Positions 61,137 through 64,000 of a stretch of DNA of 64,000 bases are shown here, piece after piece. The notes below the pieces were generated by a model. It was not told the origin of the DNA. It worked only from the letters and a program-made list of their open reading frames with translations, and made no database searches. Within the stretch, counting starts at the first letter, position 1. Each line of letters begins with the position of its first letter. Position numbers and translations under genes: made by a program. The stretch comes from Trichocoleus sp. FACHB-40 (GTDB taxonomy: Bacteria > Cyanobacteriota > Cyanobacteriia > Cyanobacteriales > FACHB-T130): contig NZ_JACJPF010000066.1 in NCBI RefSeq assembly GCF_014695915.1, positions 1 through 64,000 on the forward strand, in the 5' to 3' direction.

Positions 61137-62894
61137 ATGCAATTACATAATTTTCTCGACAGATATAAACAAGGAGAGCGCGATTTTTCCCATGTTGACC
61201 TCAGTGGAGCTAGCCTCAGTGGGGTCAATCTGCGCGATATCGACTTGACTGGGGCTGACTTGACTGGTGCTAACCTCAGCTGGGCAACTTTAAGTAACGC
61301 TAAACTCATCGGGGCAAGTCTGCGCCAAGCTGATATGCGTAGCGCTATCCTCAACGCTGCCAATCTCAATTCTGCAACTTTGAGCCGTGCAAAATTGGGC
61401 AAAGTAGACTTGCGTTTAGCAACCTTGCAAAAAGCAGACCTCAACTGGGCAGTTCTCCAAGAGGCAGACTTGAGCGGTGCGAACCTAGAGGGGGCTAAGC
61501 TGGATCAGATTAATCTAGAATCCGCCAAACTCAACAGCACTAATTTAATTGGGACGGAGTTGATGGAGGCAAATCTGCGTCGCGCTAGTTTAATTAGCGC
61601 TAACCTCAGCGGCGCAAATCTCCGGGAAGCTCATCTGGAAGAAGCCAATTTACGAGAGGCGAAGTTGGTTGGCACCAATTTAACGGAAGCTGACCTTACC
61701 GCCGCTTACCTGCGAGGGGCAAATTTGAGTGACGCAAACTTGCATCGGTCAATTCTGGCGGGGGCAGATTTGAGCGAAGCAATTCTTAACGGTGCTGATT
61801 TGAGTCGGGTTAATCTGACTGGGGCTTATTTACTCAAGGCAACTTTAAGAAAAGCTTATTTATTACGAGCTATCTTGCAGGATGTGTATCTGTTACGGGC
61901 CGATTTGAGCGAGGCAAATTTACGCTCTGCGGATCTGCAACGGGCAGATTTGAGCGGTGCTTATTTGAGTGATGCCACTTTAAGTGAGGCTAATTTAGTC
62001 GATGCCTGTCTTTTGGAGAGTCATCTAATTCGCACCAATCTCGACCAGGCGCACATGACTGGTTGTTGCATCAGTAATTGGCACATTGAGGATGTAGATT
62101 TTTCTAAGGTTGATTGTCGTTATGTTTTTACCCGGTTCAATTACACTACAAAAAAACCAAGCGATCGCTTTCCTGTGGGTCGCGATTTTCAGCCGGGAGA
62201 ATTAGGCAAGCCAGATCCCGAACATGGCAAAAATGATACTAATGCCTCCACCACAATAGAAGTTTTTTTGCAAGAATCTCCTAACTGGGAAGCGCTAGTC
62301 TTTACCCTGGCTCAGGTACAACTAGATTGTCCTGACTTAGAACTGAGTATTAAGTCTTACGAACAATTAGAGGCTCGCTATCTGCTGCGGCTGGTATCCA
62401 GTCATTTTGTGAATGCCAAAACCCTTGCTCAACGGATTTTAGAGTTGTACCCGGAAATGCTTGGGCGGGTCGCTTCTTCTCGCCAAGCCATGTTGGATCT
62501 GCTGCAAATCAAGCCTCGCTCAGAAAATGTGATAGAAACAGTACAGCCACCACAACCACCGCCACCGCCACCCTCACCAGATCAGCGGCTGCGGATGTAT
62601 CAAGAAGTGGTCAAGCAAATCCAAATGATTATCCTCTCCCAAACGCCAGACCAGTTTGTGGACAGCGTACAGCGGCTTCTGAATTTCCTTAAAACTCAGG
62701 GGATCTCGACAGAGGAAATCCAAAAGTCAGTTATTAGTCAGGCAATTGTGAAGCGGGCGCGTCTTGACCCGATGTTCCAGCAGCAGTTGCTACGCTGGGA
62801 GGAAACGGCGGCAAAGGCAGCTCGTTTTTCGATGGTGGGGGAATCAGTACGGCTAGCGATCGCTCTCCTTTGGCCCGACCTTCCGCGAAAATGA
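61137..62894 (+). CDS. Pentapeptide-repeat protein
   Basis: The 585-residue protein has an N-terminal part of about 300 residues made of pentapeptide repeats A(D/N)LxX (DLSGASLSGVNLRDIDLTGA, ADLTGANLSWATLSNAKLIG and so on, over 45 units), which folds as a right-handed quadrilateral helix. A C-terminal portion follows: EVFLQESPNWEALVFTLAQV, then a Pro-rich link (QPPPPPPSPDQ) and a helical end (LRMYQEVVKQIQMIILSQTP ... AARFSMVGESVRLAIALLWP). It is cytosolic by prediction. Such proteins are numerous in cyanobacteria; the role is unknown. The start is the ATG at 61137. Confidence 0.88.
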   Translation: MQLHNFLDRYKQGERDFSHVDLSGASLSGVNLRDIDLTGADLTGANLSWATLSNAKLIGASLRQADMRSAILNAANLNSATLSRAKLGKVDLRLATLQKADLNWAVLQEADLSGANLEGAKLDQINLESAKLNSTNLIGTELMEANLRRASLISANLSGANLREAHLEEANLREAKLVGTNLTEADLTAAYLRGANLSDANLHRSILAGADLSEAILNGADLSRVNLTGAYLLKATLRKAYLLRAILQDVYLLRADLSEANLRSADLQRADLSGAYLSDATLSEANLVDACLLESHLIRTNLDQAHMTGCCISNWHIEDVDFSKVDCRYVFTRFNYTTKKPSDRFPVGRDFQPGELGKPDPEHGKNDTNASTTIEVFLQESPNWEALVFTLAQVQLDCPDLELSIKSYEQLEARYLLRLVSSHFVNAKTLAQRILELYPEMLGRVASSRQAMLDLLQIKPRSENVIETVQPPQPPPPPPSPDQRLRMYQEVVKQIQMIILSQTPDQFVDSVQRLLNFLKTQGISTEEIQKSVISQAIVKRARLDPMFQQQLLRWEETAAKAARFSMVGESVRLAIALLWPDLPRK

Positions 62895-63033
62895 GGGATT
62901 GGGAATTGGGAATTGGGGATTGGGACTAGGGACTAGGGATTGGGAAGAATCTTACCCAGTCCCTAGTCCCTAGTCCCCAGCCCCCACTACCCAGCCTCCA
63001 GCCCCCAGTCCCCAGCCCCCAATCCCCAGTACC
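62895..63033. repeat. Low-complexity GGGATTGGGAATT / CCCCAGTCCCCAG spacer repeat
   Basis: GGGACTAGGGACTAGGGA (62920-62938) and ATTGGG repeats face an inverted run CCCAGTCCCTAGTCCCTAGT (62955-62975), then CCCCAGCCCCCACTACCCAG and more. The two halves can fold into a long hairpin. Same units as at 25048 and 58313. Confidence 0.75.
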
Positions 63034-63057
63034 TATCTTTAAGGCGGTTGAGAACCA

Positions 63058-63942
63058 TTGTTTGATTATTTTGAAACTTTTACAAACAGTTTGCTGAATA
63101 CGGGTAAAGCCTCTGACCATCGATTTGATGGTTGGTCTTTAGAAGATCGAAGTCCCGATGCAATTAAATCTTGGATGCCGATTTGGGAATGGTTTTACCG
63201 TTACTATTTTCGGGTTCAAACTGATGGTTGGCATCATATGCCCCAGTCGGGAAAAACGCTGATTGTCGGTTCCCATAATGGCGGCTTGGCTTCACCCGAT
63301 ACGTCTATGTTCATGTATGACTGGTTTCGCAGGTTTGGTTACGATCGCCTGATTTACGGGCTAATGCACCCGGCGGCTTGGAAGTCTCCTATTTTCGCTA
63401 TCCCTGGCTCTAGCGTAGGGGCAGTTATTGCTCATCCGAAGATGGCAATCGCTGCCCTTCAGCGAGATGCTTCTGTTCTGGTCTATCCCGGCGGTGCTGA
63501 AGATTTGTTTCGTCCCTACTATATGCGCGATCGCATTCATTTTGCAGGGCGTAAAGGATTTATTAAATTGGCGCTACGGGAAGAGGTGCCAATTGTACCA
63601 ATTATTTCTTATGGCGCTCACGATACTCTGATTGTTTTGGCAGATTTTTATGACCAGGTACGCCAACTACATGAATGGGGTTTTCCCTGGAAATTAGATT
63701 TAGATACGGGTGTTTTTCCGATTTATTTGGGGTTGCCTTGGGTTTTGGGAATTGGCCCTTTACCAAATTTTCCTCTACCAATACAAATTCATACTCGCGT
63801 ATGTCCGCCAATTGTATTTGAGCGTTATGGTCGTGACGCGGCTCTTTGTCGCGATTATGTAAATGATTGCCATGAAAAAGTCTGTTTTCATATGCAGTTA
63901 GAACTCGATAGTTTAATTCTCAGTGTTAGGGCAAGTAGTTAA
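63058..63942 (+). CDS. Acyltransferase of the PlsC/DGAT-like family
   Basis: The 294-residue protein starts at a TTG (MFDYFETFTNSLLNTGKASD). It has the acyltransferase motif I as LIVGSHNGGLASPDTSMFMY, block II-like LIYGLMHPAAWKSPIFAIPG, and motif III VLVYPGGAEDLFRPYYMRDR with KGFIKLALREEVPIVPIISY. In eukaryotic DGAT2-type and cyanobacterial relatives, HNG...PD replaces the classical NHxxxxD, so it probably acylates a lipid (lysophospholipid, alcohol or related). The C-terminal part (about 210-290) contains FPIYLGLPWVLGIGPLPNF and is membrane-associated. It closes a gene set starting at 57301. Confidence 0.85.
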   Translation: MFDYFETFTNSLLNTGKASDHRFDGWSLEDRSPDAIKSWMPIWEWFYRYYFRVQTDGWHHMPQSGKTLIVGSHNGGLASPDTSMFMYDWFRRFGYDRLIYGLMHPAAWKSPIFAIPGSSVGAVIAHPKMAIAALQRDASVLVYPGGAEDLFRPYYMRDRIHFAGRKGFIKLALREEVPIVPIISYGAHDTLIVLADFYDQVRQLHEWGFPWKLDLDTGVFPIYLGLPWVLGIGPLPNFPLPIQIHTRVCPPIVFERYGRDAALCRDYVNDCHEKVCFHMQLELDSLILSVRASS

Positions 63943-64000
63943 AATAAATTAGCCACAATGACGTGAAATAAAGGAAGAGAAGAGTGCGATCGCTTTCTTT

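Overview
This is a chromosomal window from a cyanobacterium, most likely a filamentous one. The octamer GCGATCGC (HIP1) occurs throughout. The gene content is cyanobacterial: an acpP-fabF-transketolase block, a Tab2/Atab2-type protein, a short alpha-glucan phosphorylase, RibBA with a C-terminal extension, Uma2, PEP-CTERM and pentapeptide-repeat proteins, and large multi-PAS kinases and cyclases. Intergenic spaces hold many palindromic or low-complexity repeats of the kind common in filamentous cyanobacteria. No rRNA, tRNA or CRISPR array was found.

Layout. 1-1.5 kb: mobile-element junction (start of an IS701-type transposase, a complete IS630 copy with TA target duplication, and the 3' remnant of a DUF1206 gene). 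1.7-9.5 kb: a repeat-containing lipoprotein and a decayed paralogue, an OmpR-type two-component pair, a CPBP membrane protease, an HdrB-like CCG protein and a dead SDR gene. 9.5-13 kb: an isoaspartyl peptidase/ATP-grasp pair followed by a tnpB element. 13.4-21 kb: housekeeping genes (acpP, fabF, tktA, gloA, eno, argC). 21.4-23.1 kb: an AT-rich restriction-modification cassette (beta-class methylase, ScaI-like endonuclease, controller). 23.2-26 kb: ribBA and a TPR protein. 26.1-29.7 kb: a vitamin B6-flavoured cluster (pdxJ, a PNPOx-fold protein, a GNAT) divergent from a MocR/PdxR-like regulator. 29.7-36.3 kb: Uma2, a carotenoid-isomerase-like oxidoreductase, a MazF-type toxin-antitoxin pair, an orphan protein, a Na+/H+ antiporter and a UDG-family protein. 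36.5-47.5 kb: a broken sensor, a REC-kinase hybrid, Tab2-like, glgP, avtA, a PEP-CTERM protein, rimM and an L,D-transpeptidase. 47.6-57 kb: four large signalling genes on one strand. 57.3-64 kb: a permease/TIGR03943 pair, an Ig-like/propeller protein, a pentapeptide protein and an acyltransferase.

The most interesting feature is the signalling block. Three neighbouring proteins (two histidine kinases and a diguanylate cyclase) share one N-terminal module of about 140 residues that resembles a CBS pair, joined to different outputs. One of the kinases has lost its glycine-rich G2 box. Next to them lies a 1467-residue PAS/GAF/GGDEF protein. A second theme is repeat DNA inside reading frames (TPR signal peptide, kinase tail, GAF loop). 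A third is the probable B6 regulon with candidate operator repeats. Much of the rest is ordinary core metabolism.
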